Shown here: piece after piece, positions 1 to 7,717 of the stretch | Layout: every line of letters starts with the position of its first letter | Numbering within the stretch: the stretch's first letter is position 1 | Assembly: GCA_036478595.1 (NCBI GenBank) | Contig: JAZGEF010000036.1 | Location: 1-64,000 of the forward strand | Reading direction: 5' to 3' | Origin: Granulosicoccus sp036478595 | Lineage (GTDB): Bacteria > Pseudomonadota > Gammaproteobacteria > Granulosicoccales > Granulosicoccaceae | Length of the DNA stretch: 64,000 nt | Translations under genes and position numbers: made by a program | The notes under the pieces: generated by a model | Seen by the model: only the letters and a program-made list of their open reading frames with translations | Told to the model about the DNA's origin: nothing | Database searches by the model: none

Positions 1-297
1 AAAGCAGCTGGCAAGAAGAAGAAAGCCACTAAGAAGAAGGCTGCTGGCAAGAAGAAGAAAGCCACTAAGAAGAAGGCTGCTGGCAAGAAGAAGAAAGCCA
101 CTAAGAAGAAGGCTGCTGGCAAGAAGAAGAAAGCCACCAAGAAGAAAGCCACCAAGAAGAAAGCCACCAAGAAGAAAGCCACCAAGAAGAAGGCTGCTGG
201 CAAGAAGAAGAAAACCACCAAGAAGAAGGCTGCTGGCAAGAAGAAGAAAACCACCAAGAAGAAGGCTGCTGGTAAAAAGCGCGCTAAGAAGAAGTAA
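1..297 (+). CDS. Histone H1-like Lys/Ala-rich DNA-binding protein (3' part)
   Basis: The frame is open from the first base and stops with TAA at 295-297, so the N-terminus lies outside the window. The visible 98 residues are almost only Lys, Ala, Thr and Gly, built from the unit A-A-G-K-K-K-K-A-T-K-K-K and shorter A-T-K-K-K units, ending in K-K-R-A-K-K-K. Low-complexity basic tails of this kind occur in bacterial histone H1-like proteins such as AlgP/AlgR3 of Pseudomonas and Hc1/Hc2 of chlamydiae, which bind DNA nonspecifically and compact the nucleoid. No folded domain is visible here, so the family call rests on composition alone. A hairpin with a T-rich tail follows 32 bases after the stop. 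Confidence 0.75.
   Translation, partial: KAAGKKKKATKKKAAGKKKKATKKKAAGKKKKATKKKAAGKKKKATKKKATKKKATKKKATKKKAAGKKKKTTKKKAAGKKKKTTKKKAAGKKRAKKK
4..273 (+). repeat. In-frame tandem repeats (36-nt and 15-nt units)
   Basis: Three nearly identical 36-base units starting at 4, 40 and 76 each encode A-A-G-K-K-K-K-A-T-K-K-K. They are followed by a run of 15-base units (A-T-K-K-K, about 135-200) and two further 36-base units in which the Ala codon gcc has become acc (Thr). Unit lengths are multiples of three, so copy-number change by slippage would lengthen or shorten the basic tail without breaking the frame. Confidence 0.85.
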
Positions 298-328
298 AAC
301 TGATCAACTTTTGATTAGTATGTTCGTG

Positions 329-360
329 AAAGGGTGGCTCTGGCCACCTTTTCTCGTTTT
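329..360 (+). terminator. Rho-independent terminator after the histone-like gene
   Basis: Bases 329-338 pair with 343-351 (9 base pairs, one bulged G at 334, 4-base loop), followed directly by TTTT, CTCG and TTTT. Orientation of the T-run fits transcription from the histone-like gene on the + strand. On the other strand no T-run follows, so it would not stop the converging moeA transcript well. Confidence 0.7.
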
Positions 361-369
361 GGGTTGAGG

Positions 370-1650
370 TTAAATCATGTTATCGCCAATAGCGCCAAAA
401 GGAATTACCGTAACCGTGCTTCCAGCATCAGCACCCTGACTATCCAATGGTAGTTCGACAAAGCAGTTAGCTTTGTGGAGCGATGTCAGCACGTGTGAAT
501 CCTGCAATCCAGTTGTTGATACCTGATATCCATCAGCTGCAGTGCCTGACAACACACCTCGCTGATATTCAACTCTGCCGGGAAGTTTACGTAGATTACT
601 ATCCACTGTAGCTTCAATTGTGACTAATTCGCTTAATGGTAGCCTTTGCATTCTGCGCAATGCTGGCTTGACAAAAAACAGGCAAGTCACCGCAGCTGAA
701 ACCGGATTTCCTGGCAAGCCAAAGAACACAGCACCTGAATTAAGTTTGCCAAACGTTAGTGGACGGCCAGGCTTCATCGCTATTTTCCACATCGCTAGTT
801 CACCCGATAGCGCAAGCGCATCTCTTACGAAATCTGCATCACCCACCGACACACCACCGGTTGAAATAACTAAGTCGGCATCCGCAGATTGATCAAACGC
901 TGCGGTGATTGAACTAAGGCTATCAGCACAGATGCCGGAGTCGATACATTGGATGGCAGGAGATTGCAGCATGCTGATGAGCAAGGCACGGTTAGAGTCG
1001 TAGATACCTCCGTGCTTAAGTTGGGCGCCAGCGTTGGTGCCAGCATCGTGCAGCTCGTCACCCGTTGATATCACCGATACGACCAAAGGTTTCCCGACAG
1101 TAACTTTGTTGATGCCGTGGCCTGCGAGCAATGCAATCTCGGGTGCTTTGAGCTGGGTACCTGCAGACAATAATAATTCCCCGGCTGTATGATCAGAACC
1201 AATATCTCGAACGTTGAACCCGCGCACTGGAAGTTTGTCGATTTGCAGCTTATCGGATGACGTCGTGGTGTTTTCTTGCATAACCACTGTATCGGCCTCA
1301 TCAGGAACGCAAGCACCTGTCGTAATGCGCACACAGCAGTTGTCGGAGATGTGGCCCGGATAGGGGTGGCCCGCTAACGATGATCCAACGATGGTGAGCG
1401 CAACTTCACCTTGTGCGTGTTTGAAAGCATACCCATCCATTGCTGAACTTCTGAAAGGTGGCACGCTTATATCAGCATAGATGTCGGATGCCAAGACTCG
1501 ATGCATCGCCGTCATCACATCAACTGTCTCGATACGTTCTGCAGGAGTGCACAATGCCAATATCTTGTTTAGTGCCTCTTGCATGCTTAGCGCGCTCGGA
1601 TCTGCATCACTTGGGCAATTTTGGTCTGCTGGAGTCATTGCTGTGTTCAC
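370..1650 (-). CDS. moeA: Molybdopterin molybdenumtransferase MoeA (first copy)
   Basis: MoeA catalyses the last step of molybdenum cofactor synthesis in the cytoplasm, inserting molybdate into adenylylated molybdopterin with release of AMP. The 426-residue product has normal family length. It shows S-A-M-D-G-Y-A near residue 70, the molybdopterin-binding segment S-T-G-G-V-S-V-G-D-A-D-F, then M-K-P-G-R-P-L-T-F-G and G-L-P-G-N-P-V-S-A, all MoeA hallmarks. The first codon is GTG at 1650; an ATG four codons later (1638) is an equally good start. The gene stands alone, divergent from xerD and far from mobA. A second full-length MoeA lies at 19761-21035, and the two keep the same motifs but differ clearly in sequence. 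Which copy is the housekeeping enzyme cannot be told from the window. Confidence 0.92.
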   Translation of the reverse strand: MNTAMTPADQNCPSDADPSALSMQEALNKILALCTPAERIETVDVMTAMHRVLASDIYADISVPPFRSSAMDGYAFKHAQGEVALTIVGSSLAGHPYPGHISDNCCVRITTGACVPDEADTVVMQENTTTSSDKLQIDKLPVRGFNVRDIGSDHTAGELLLSAGTQLKAPEIALLAGHGINKVTVGKPLVVSVISTGDELHDAGTNAGAQLKHGGIYDSNRALLISMLQSPAIQCIDSGICADSLSSITAAFDQSADADLVISTGGVSVGDADFVRDALALSGELAMWKIAMKPGRPLTFGKLNSGAVFFGLPGNPVSAAVTCLFFVKPALRRMQRLPLSELVTIEATVDSNLRKLPGRVEYQRGVLSGTAADGYQVSTTGLQDSHVLTSLHKANCFVELPLDSQGADAGSTVTVIPFGAIGDNMI

Positions 1651-1690
1651 CTAGGTGGTTTTTGCGCTCTCTGGCCTCTATGCTAACGCA

Positions 1691-2602
1691 ATGAGTTCAA
1701 CTTCGAGACTTTCGGCTAAAAACGAACGGGCAATGCTGCTGTTTGCAGATATGTTGCTGGTCGAACGTGGACTCAGCAAGCATACGGTTTCAGCTTATCA
1801 ATCTGATCTCAAGCAGTTTGCTCGCTGGATGGCGACACAAGATAAGGATCTGCAAAAAGCTAAACGTGAAGACATCATGAATTACCTTGGCTTCCGGATG
1901 AGTGGCGGTGATAGCGCCCGGACTACAGCTCGCGCATTGTCATCCATCAGGCGTTACTACCGGTTTATGCTGCGCGAACGGCATATCAAGTTGGATCCAT
2001 CGCTGCTAGTAGAATCGCCAGTGCAGGGACGATCGTTGCCAGCAACACTAACCGAGACTGAAGTACAGGCTCTGCTGCGAGCTCCGGATACGCGCACTGC
2101 GCTGGGAATACGTGATCGTGCCATGATAGAACTGCTTTATTCTTGTGGATTACGAGTGACTGAACTTGTCAGCATTAAATCGGACCAGATCAATTATAAG
2201 CAGGGCGTGGTGCGCGTTTGGGGCAAGGGTAACAAGGAACGCTTAATACCGATGGGTGAAGTGGCGCTACATTGGATAGAGCGATACAAGACGCACTCGC
2301 GACCTGATTTGCAAAAAAAGGTCTCTGACACATTATTTTTAAGCCAGCAAGGGCGTGAAATGACGCGTCAGAGCTTCTGGTATAGAATCAAGATCCATGG
2401 CGTTACCGCCGAGATACGCGGCCATTTGTCGCCACACACCTTGCGGCACGCATTCGCTACCCATTTGGTCAATCATAATGCCGATCTTAGAGTGGTGCAG
2501 CTATTGCTAGGTCATAGTGATCTATCAACCACACAGATATATACACACGTGGCTACGGAGCGCTTGAAGAGTTTGCATCAAATGCATCACCCGCGCGGCT
2601 AG
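1691..2602 (+). CDS. xerD: Site-specific tyrosine recombinase XerD
   Basis: XerD acts with XerC at dif to resolve chromosome dimers at the division septum under FtsK control. The 303-residue protein has an N-terminal SAM-like core-binding domain (about 20-105) and a C-terminal catalytic domain with all tyrosine-recombinase residues: R155, K179, H249, R252, H275 and the nucleophile Y284 in T-Q-I-Y-T-H-V. The C-terminus (L-K-S-L-H-Q-M-H-H-P-R-G) is typical of XerD rather than XerC. The frame is open back to a GTG at 1655, but ATG at 1691 gives the family length. The gene is followed by dsbC, an order also found in enterobacteria. Confidence 0.95.
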   Translation: MSSTSRLSAKNERAMLLFADMLLVERGLSKHTVSAYQSDLKQFARWMATQDKDLQKAKREDIMNYLGFRMSGGDSARTTARALSSIRRYYRFMLRERHIKLDPSLLVESPVQGRSLPATLTETEVQALLRAPDTRTALGIRDRAMIELLYSCGLRVTELVSIKSDQINYKQGVVRVWGKGNKERLIPMGEVALHWIERYKTHSRPDLQKKVSDTLFLSQQGREMTRQSFWYRIKIHGVTAEIRGHLSPHTLRHAFATHLVNHNADLRVVQLLLGHSDLSTTQIYTHVATERLKSLHQMHHPRG

Positions 2603-2671
2603 TACCGGGCTGCATTGAGACTGAACTTACGCGCGAGCGTTGAGTCTACAAATTAAATCGTTGGAAATTCT

Positions 2672-3538
2672 ATGAATAAATTGGCGTTAAAGGTCAGCGT
2701 GCTAGCTTTAATTATGGCTCAATCTGCTTGCGCGGACGGTACGGGTACTGCTGTTGCCGCAACTAATGTCGGTCCTGATACTGGAGTGTCCACCTCAACT
2801 GCTGAAATAGAGACTAAGGTCTTGATTAATAAGGCGGCTGATAATGCAAAAGCCGCATCATCCGATGACGAACAAATCACGCTACTGCGGGCGCAAATCG
2901 ACAAAGAAATTCCTGGCATGCCGATTAAATCAATAATGGCTACACCAGTGGATGGCGTTTATGAACTGGTTAGTGAAGGGCAAATCTACTACATCAACGA
3001 AGATGCAAGTTTTCTGCTCACCGGCAATATGATTGATCTTGAGACTGAGCAAAATCTTACGGAAATACGTCTGGGTGGTTTGCACATGGAGCTGCTGGAG
3101 GATATCGATGAGTCGAACATGCTGATATACGAACCTGAAGAAGCATCTGATCGTTCGATTACCGTTTTTACTGATATCAGCTGCGGATACTGCCGTTTAC
3201 TGCATGAACAAATTGATACCCTGCTAGATGCTGGTGTTCGTGTGCGTTATTTGATGTTCCCACGTGCCGGTTTGGGCTCTCCTGGTCATCAAGCGCTTGA
3301 AAGTGTTTGGTGTGCAGATGATCCTCAAAAAGCAATGACTACCGCGAAAGCGGGTGGACAAGTCGACGAAATGTCATGCGACAACCCAATCGAGAATCAC
3401 GTCGAAGTCGCACAGCAGGTTGGATTGCGTGGAACACCATTAATTTATCTTGATACGGGCGAACGAGTACACGGCTACCGCGAAGCAGCAGTTTTAGCCA
3501 AGATGGTCAATGACGGTAAGCCTTACGTGGTGCAATAA
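2672..3538 (+). CDS. dsbC: Thiol:disulfide interchange protein DsbC
   Basis: This is a periplasmic disulfide isomerase that reshuffles wrong disulfides and is kept reduced by DsbD. The 288-residue precursor has a signal peptide (hydrophobic residues about 5-19, probable cleavage after A-C-A at 19-21), an N-terminal dimerisation domain and a thioredoxin fold with the active site C171-G-Y-C174, the CxxC used by DsbC. A second cysteine pair lies around residues 213-231, and the cis-proline loop is seen as R-G-T-P-L-I-Y. It is about 50 residues longer than E. coli DsbC. The excess is an Ala/Thr/Ser/Asp-rich linker after the signal peptide, about residues 22-65. The gene starts 69 bases after xerD. 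Confidence 0.93.
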   Translation: MNKLALKVSVLALIMAQSACADGTGTAVAATNVGPDTGVSTSTAEIETKVLINKAADNAKAASSDDEQITLLRAQIDKEIPGMPIKSIMATPVDGVYELVSEGQIYYINEDASFLLTGNMIDLETEQNLTEIRLGGLHMELLEDIDESNMLIYEPEEASDRSITVFTDISCGYCRLLHEQIDTLLDAGVRVRYLMFPRAGLGSPGHQALESVWCADDPQKAMTTAKAGGQVDEMSCDNPIENHVEVAQQVGLRGTPLIYLDTGERVHGYREAAVLAKMVNDGKPYVVQ

Positions 3539-3633
3539 GGTTTGTTAGTGAGATGGCTTATGTAGCTGAGCAGCTAATATGCATGGGGGCAACCTAAGGT
3601 AGGATGGTCATAGTTTAACTGAGGGAAACATGC

Positions 3634-4197
3634 ATGACGACGTGCTTGGATCGATTTCGGATAGGGCTGGTTGCTATCTGGCTGAGTGGTGTGGCAGCGG
3701 TTGCACAGGCAGATCAAACCATCGCCGAACTCAAGCCCTTATTTGATGCACTCGCTAGTGCATCCGATGCCAGCGAGGCATCGCAAATTGAATTACAAAT
3801 TTGGCAGCATTGGTTAACAGCCCCTGATGACAACTCCGCAGCTTTGATGTCTCAAGTGGTCGCTGCAATGCAAGCTCGTCAATTGACACTGGGTTTGAAG
3901 CTTAGTGATCAGCTGATTGATAGCACTCCTGATTTTGCCGAAGCCTGGAACAAGCGTGCAACGTTGCATTATCTTTTGGGTGATATCGAGGCATCGGTCG
4001 ATGATATAAAACAAACCGTGAAGCTTGAGCCACGCCACTTCGGTGCAATCTCTGGCCTAGGGCTAATATTCTTGAAACGGGGCAACTACCAAAATGCGCT
4101 TGATGCCTTTGAGCAAGTGCTAAAAATTAGTCCGCAATCTCAAAACACGCTAAGAAGCATCGAACGGGTGCGTAACAAACTCGGCGACAAGATTTAG
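3634..4197 (+). CDS. Exported tetratricopeptide-repeat protein
   Basis: This small TPR protein of 187 residues has a signal peptide (hydrophobic stretch about 9-24, cleavage probably after A-Q-A). At least two TPR units are visible in the second half (A-E-A-W-N-K-R-A-T-L-H-Y-L-L-G-D and A-L-D-A-F-E-Q-V-L-K-I-S-P), so it is a periplasmic protein-interaction scaffold. A GAGGGA ribosome-binding site seven bases before ATG 3634 supports the start. The next gene begins 11 bases after its stop, so the two are probably cotranscribed. The exact partner is unknown. Confidence 0.8.
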   Translation: MTTCLDRFRIGLVAIWLSGVAAVAQADQTIAELKPLFDALASASDASEASQIELQIWQHWLTAPDDNSAALMSQVVAAMQARQLTLGLKLSDQLIDSTPDFAEAWNKRATLHYLLGDIEASVDDIKQTVKLEPRHFGAISGLGLIFLKRGNYQNALDAFEQVLKISPQSQNTLRSIERVRNKLGDKI

Positions 4198-4208
4198 TTC
4201 AAGGCTTT

Positions 4209-5171
4209 ATGTTTCGTTTTAACTCTTGGCGCATATTTTTATTGGCCGTGTGTCTCTGTAAGCCGCTGTACGCCGACCAAGGTTTGCTGGCACAACATCG
4301 CTCAGCTCAACCGATAACGGCTCTCATAGGCTTGCCTGCGGCTTCGGTGCGCAGTGATGGCATGCATGTGCAGCTATCAATTGAACACAGCAACGTATTC
4401 ATGGGTGGCGCATCAGCCGCAGAAAAGCTCATGCTTGACGGCGAAACCACGGCATTGCATGCACGGTTTAGCAAACGCTTAAATCCATGTTGGCAAACAG
4501 ATGCTGCCCTTGTTTATTTGTCTCACAATGGTGGTTTTCTTGATACGCCTATTGAAGATTGGCATAGCGTATTTGGTTTGCCCAACGCCTCACGCGAACT
4601 TGTAGAAACCGACAAGCTTGAGTATTCCTATCAATCTGGCGATGACGTTGTACGGCAAGTCGTGTCAAATGAACAGGGTTTTGGAGATATTCAGCTTAGT
4701 ATTCAGCGGTTCCGCGCTTGCGAGCAAGGGGCACCAATTTGGCGTGTCGGTACTAAGCTGGGTATCGCCTCAGATGATGGTTTTTTTGGTAGCGGCGGCA
4801 CTGACTTTTTTATTGACTGGCAATCATCTCGGCTTAAAATAACGCAGCGTTTTGATGGCTCATGGAGCGTTGGCTTGCTAGCACTTGGTAAAGCCAATAA
4901 TCTGCCCAAGCAAAATTCCCTTGTTGCGTTTGGTAGCTTGGGTAGCGAATTTCATTGGTCATCCAGCCTATCAATTGTTGCACAGCTGGATTGGCATTCG
5001 CCCATTTTTAACAGTACGCTAGAAGAACTTGGTCGAGTATCGGGGCAATTCACACTGCTCGCGCGTAAAAAGCTAAGGGGCAATGCACTCGAAGTGTCTT
5101 TGTCAGAAGACATAGTTACCGACACAGCGCCGGACTTCTCAGTACGGCTTGCTTGGCGTCAAGGCTTGTGA
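4209..5171 (+). CDS. DUF3187 family envelope protein
   Basis: A 320-residue secreted protein with a signal peptide (about 1-22, ending L-Y-A-D). The family pattern of DUF3187 is recognisable: an early G-L-P-A-A segment, then L-D-G-E-T, then S-H-N-G-G-F-L-D followed by E-D-W-H-S-V-F-G-L-P. The remainder is alternating hydrophobic and polar residues typical of an outer-membrane beta-barrel, with a short charged or aromatic end. The function of the family is not established. It sits directly behind the exported TPR gene, and its 3' end converges on lon with 16 bases between. Confidence 0.8.
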   Translation: MFRFNSWRIFLLAVCLCKPLYADQGLLAQHRSAQPITALIGLPAASVRSDGMHVQLSIEHSNVFMGGASAAEKLMLDGETTALHARFSKRLNPCWQTDAALVYLSHNGGFLDTPIEDWHSVFGLPNASRELVETDKLEYSYQSGDDVVRQVVSNEQGFGDIQLSIQRFRACEQGAPIWRVGTKLGIASDDGFFGSGGTDFFIDWQSSRLKITQRFDGSWSVGLLALGKANNLPKQNSLVAFGSLGSEFHWSSSLSIVAQLDWHSPIFNSTLEELGRVSGQFTLLARKKLRGNALEVSLSEDIVTDTAPDFSVRLAWRQGL

Positions 5172-5187
5172 AGTAGTGATAGCGTGA

Positions 5188-7596
5188 TTATTTAAACAAG
5201 CGCTTGAACACATCATCGTAGTGGCTGGCGTAGTAAATTTTCAGCCCTTTAGTGATGTGCTTTGGTAGTTCTTGCACGTCGCGCTCGTTGCCGGCGGGCA
5301 AAATGACTTCTTTGATGCCCAGTCGTCGTGAAGCAATCAGCTTTTCGCGCACGCCACCAATGGGTAGCACTTCTCCTGTTAGTGTTAGCTCGCCTGTCAT
5401 GGCAAGGTTTTTCTTTACCGCCTTATTCATTGCAAGTGATATCAATGCGCTGGTAATGCTAATGCCCGCGCTTGGGCCGTCTTTCGGGGTAGCGCCTTCT
5501 GGCACGTGTATATGCAAGGCAGACTTCAGAAAGTAGTCTTCACTGATGCCCCATTTTTTGCAATTAGTGGTAACGAAGCTATGAGCGATCTGCGCCGACT
5601 CTGTCATCACCTTGCCAAGGTGTCCGGTGAGTTTGAGTTCGCGATTAGCGCCATGAACACGGCTGGCTTCGATTGGTAGTGTCGCGCCACCCATGGCTGT
5701 CCAGGCAAGCCCAGTAATAACACCAACGCCACCAAGTTGCTGCTCGCCTCTAAACGGAGGTTCTCCAACAAAATCTACAAGGTTGCGGCCGCTAATGCTG
5801 ATAGGTTTTTTCTTGGTCAGTAGTTGCAGTACGCTCTTGCGCAAGATTTTGCTTAATAGTTTTTCCAGGCTACGGACGCCGGCTTCGCGCGCGTAGTTTT
5901 CAACCAATGCCTTGACGGCTGACTCTGAGATTTTTACTTGGCTCTTTTTAACTTTGTTGCGTTCGAGCAGTCGAGGCCACAAGTGCTTTTGTGCTATCTC
6001 GAGTTTTTCTGATGCGATATAACCGCCCAAACGAATCACATCCATGCGATCAAGCAGAGGGCGTGCGATGGTATCGAGCTGGTTTGCGGTACAGATAAAC
6101 AGCACTTTTGATAGATCAATACGTAAATCCAGGTAGTGATCAAGAAAATCATCATTTTGTTCTGGGTCCAGTACTTCCAGCATTGCAGAAGAGGGGTCAC
6201 CTTGGTGTGACATACCCATCTTGTCGATCTCATCAAGCATGATCACCGGGTTACTCACTTCGACCTCTTTAAGTGCCTGTACCAGCTTGCCGGGCATTGC
6301 ACCAATGTATGTACGTCGATGGCCCTTGATTTCAGCTTCATCACGCATACCGCCCACACTAAACCGATAAAACTTTCGGCCAAGCGATTCGGCAATCGAT
6401 TTCCCGATTGAGGTTTTACCCACACCGGGTGGGCCTACAAATAATAGGATCGATCCACTGACATCGCCACGAAAAGCCCCCATTGCCAAAAATTCAAGAA
6501 TACGGTCTTTAATATCATCCAGGCCGGCGTGATCTTGATTGAGTATTTTCCGTGCGCCACGTAGGCTAGTTTTGTCTTTGGAGTATATGCCCCAAGGCAC
6601 CGCACTAAGCCAATCGACGTAGTTGCGTGTGACACCGTATTCAGGCGAGCCGGGTTCGAGCACCGTCATTTTGTTTATTTCGCTGTCAAAACGTTTTTGA
6701 ACGTGCTCCGGTGGAGTCGTTTTATCCATGCGTTCGCGGAACGTATCGATATCGGACGTACGATCATCTTTGGCGATACCCAATTCACGCTGTATGACTT
6801 TTAGCTCTTCACGCAAAAAGAATTCACGTTGGTGCTTCGACATTTTTTGCTCAACTTCAGTGCGTATCTCACTTTGTAAGCGAGCCACTTCGAGCTCTTT
6901 GTGTAGCAACACTAATACGCGTTCCATACGCTTTTGCAATTGCACGGTATCCAGAATGTGTTGTAGATCTTTGCCAGAGGCCGTTGTTATTGCAGCAGCA
7001 AAATCAGCAAGCGGTGATGGCTCGTTGAGATTGAAGTGGTTAAGGAAATTTTTAAGCTCCTCGTTGTACAGTGGGTTAAGCGGAATGAGCTCTTTGATCG
7101 ATTGGATTAACGCCATGGCGTACGCTTTGATTTCAGGCGTTTTCCCAGCGCGCTCTGCGGGGTAACTTACTGTGGCTGAAAACGGTGGCTCATAGCTTAT
7201 CCATGACTCGATCTTAAAACGTTGTAGGCCTTGAGCAATGAATTGTATTTTGCCGTTGTTTCCAACCACATTGTGTAGCCGGACGATACAGCCAATGTTT
7301 GAAAAATTTTCAGTGGTGGCTTTTGCGTTCTCTTGATCACCGGCGTAACACAAGCCCAACAAGTGGTTGTCCATCTTAGCCAAGCGTGAGAATGTTTCCT
7401 GCCAGGGGTCCTCGTCAATCACTAGAGGTTGCACTTGGGCTGGAAAAAAGGGGCGTTCGAAGATAGGTAACAACATGAGCTTTTCGGGCAAATTTTGCTC
7501 TGGCAAAATTAATCCCGTATTCTCATCGGTCGTTAGATCGGGCTCTGCTTCGAGCTCATCGAACAGAAGATCTGCTTCATCGTCTGAGTTAGTCAT
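5188..7596 (-). CDS. lon: ATP-dependent protease Lon
   Basis: Lon degrades misfolded and short-lived regulatory proteins in the cytoplasm as a hexamer. The 802-residue protein has an N-terminal substrate-recognition domain (about 40-240), a coiled-coil segment, an AAA+ module (Walker A G-P-P-G-V-G-K-T-S, Walker B M-L-D-E-I-D-K-M) and a C-terminal Ser-Lys protease domain. The catalytic dyad is S709 (D-G-P-S-A-G) and K752, 43 residues later as in E. coli. The N-terminus carries an unusually acidic lead-in. The start is ATG 7596. A sigma32-like promoter lies about 52-77 bases upstream. The gene sits downstream of rep on the same strand with a 121-base gap. Confidence 0.96.
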   Translation of the reverse strand: MTNSDDEADLLFDELEAEPDLTTDENTGLILPEQNLPEKLMLLPIFERPFFPAQVQPLVIDEDPWQETFSRLAKMDNHLLGLCYAGDQENAKATTENFSNIGCIVRLHNVVGNNGKIQFIAQGLQRFKIESWISYEPPFSATVSYPAERAGKTPEIKAYAMALIQSIKELIPLNPLYNEELKNFLNHFNLNEPSPLADFAAAITTASGKDLQHILDTVQLQKRMERVLVLLHKELEVARLQSEIRTEVEQKMSKHQREFFLREELKVIQRELGIAKDDRTSDIDTFRERMDKTTPPEHVQKRFDSEINKMTVLEPGSPEYGVTRNYVDWLSAVPWGIYSKDKTSLRGARKILNQDHAGLDDIKDRILEFLAMGAFRGDVSGSILLFVGPPGVGKTSIGKSIAESLGRKFYRFSVGGMRDEAEIKGHRRTYIGAMPGKLVQALKEVEVSNPVIMLDEIDKMGMSHQGDPSSAMLEVLDPEQNDDFLDHYLDLRIDLSKVLFICTANQLDTIARPLLDRMDVIRLGGYIASEKLEIAQKHLWPRLLERNKVKKSQVKISESAVKALVENYAREAGVRSLEKLLSKILRKSVLQLLTKKKPISISGRNLVDFVGEPPFRGEQQLGGVGVITGLAWTAMGGATLPIEASRVHGANRELKLTGHLGKVMTESAQIAHSFVTTNCKKWGISEDYFLKSALHIHVPEGATPKDGPSAGISITSALISLAMNKAVKKNLAMTGELTLTGEVLPIGGVREKLIASRRLGIKEVILPAGNERDVQELPKHITKGLKIYYASHYDDVFKRLFK

Positions 7597-7647
7597 GTAA
7601 TTAGGTCACCAGGCTTGTGTGCGTTGATGGGGCGATTATGGCTAAAC

Positions 7648-7673
7648 ATATGCAATGCTGGTTCCTTTTCAAG
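7648..7673 (-). promoter_or_regulatory. Candidate sigma32 (heat-shock) promoter of lon
   Basis: Read on the minus strand, a perfect CTTGAAA (7673-7667) is followed after 12 bases by TGCATAT (7654-7648), which matches the C-A-T-n-T part of the sigma32 -10 consensus CCCATnT. Spacing and position, leaving a leader of roughly 45 bases before ATG 7596, fit a heat-shock promoter. lon is a classic sigma32 target in enterobacteria. The -10 half is weak, so this is a candidate. Confidence 0.45.
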
Positions 7674-7717
7674 AGTAGAGGGGCTTGATGGCATCATCCT
7701 CTTTCAAAATAACAGGT

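Noticed and set aside
6728..7165. A 145-residue open frame on the + strand inside lon
   Set aside because: Runs antisense to a strongly conserved domain of lon; composition (Ser/Arg/Cys-rich) is that of a shadow frame.
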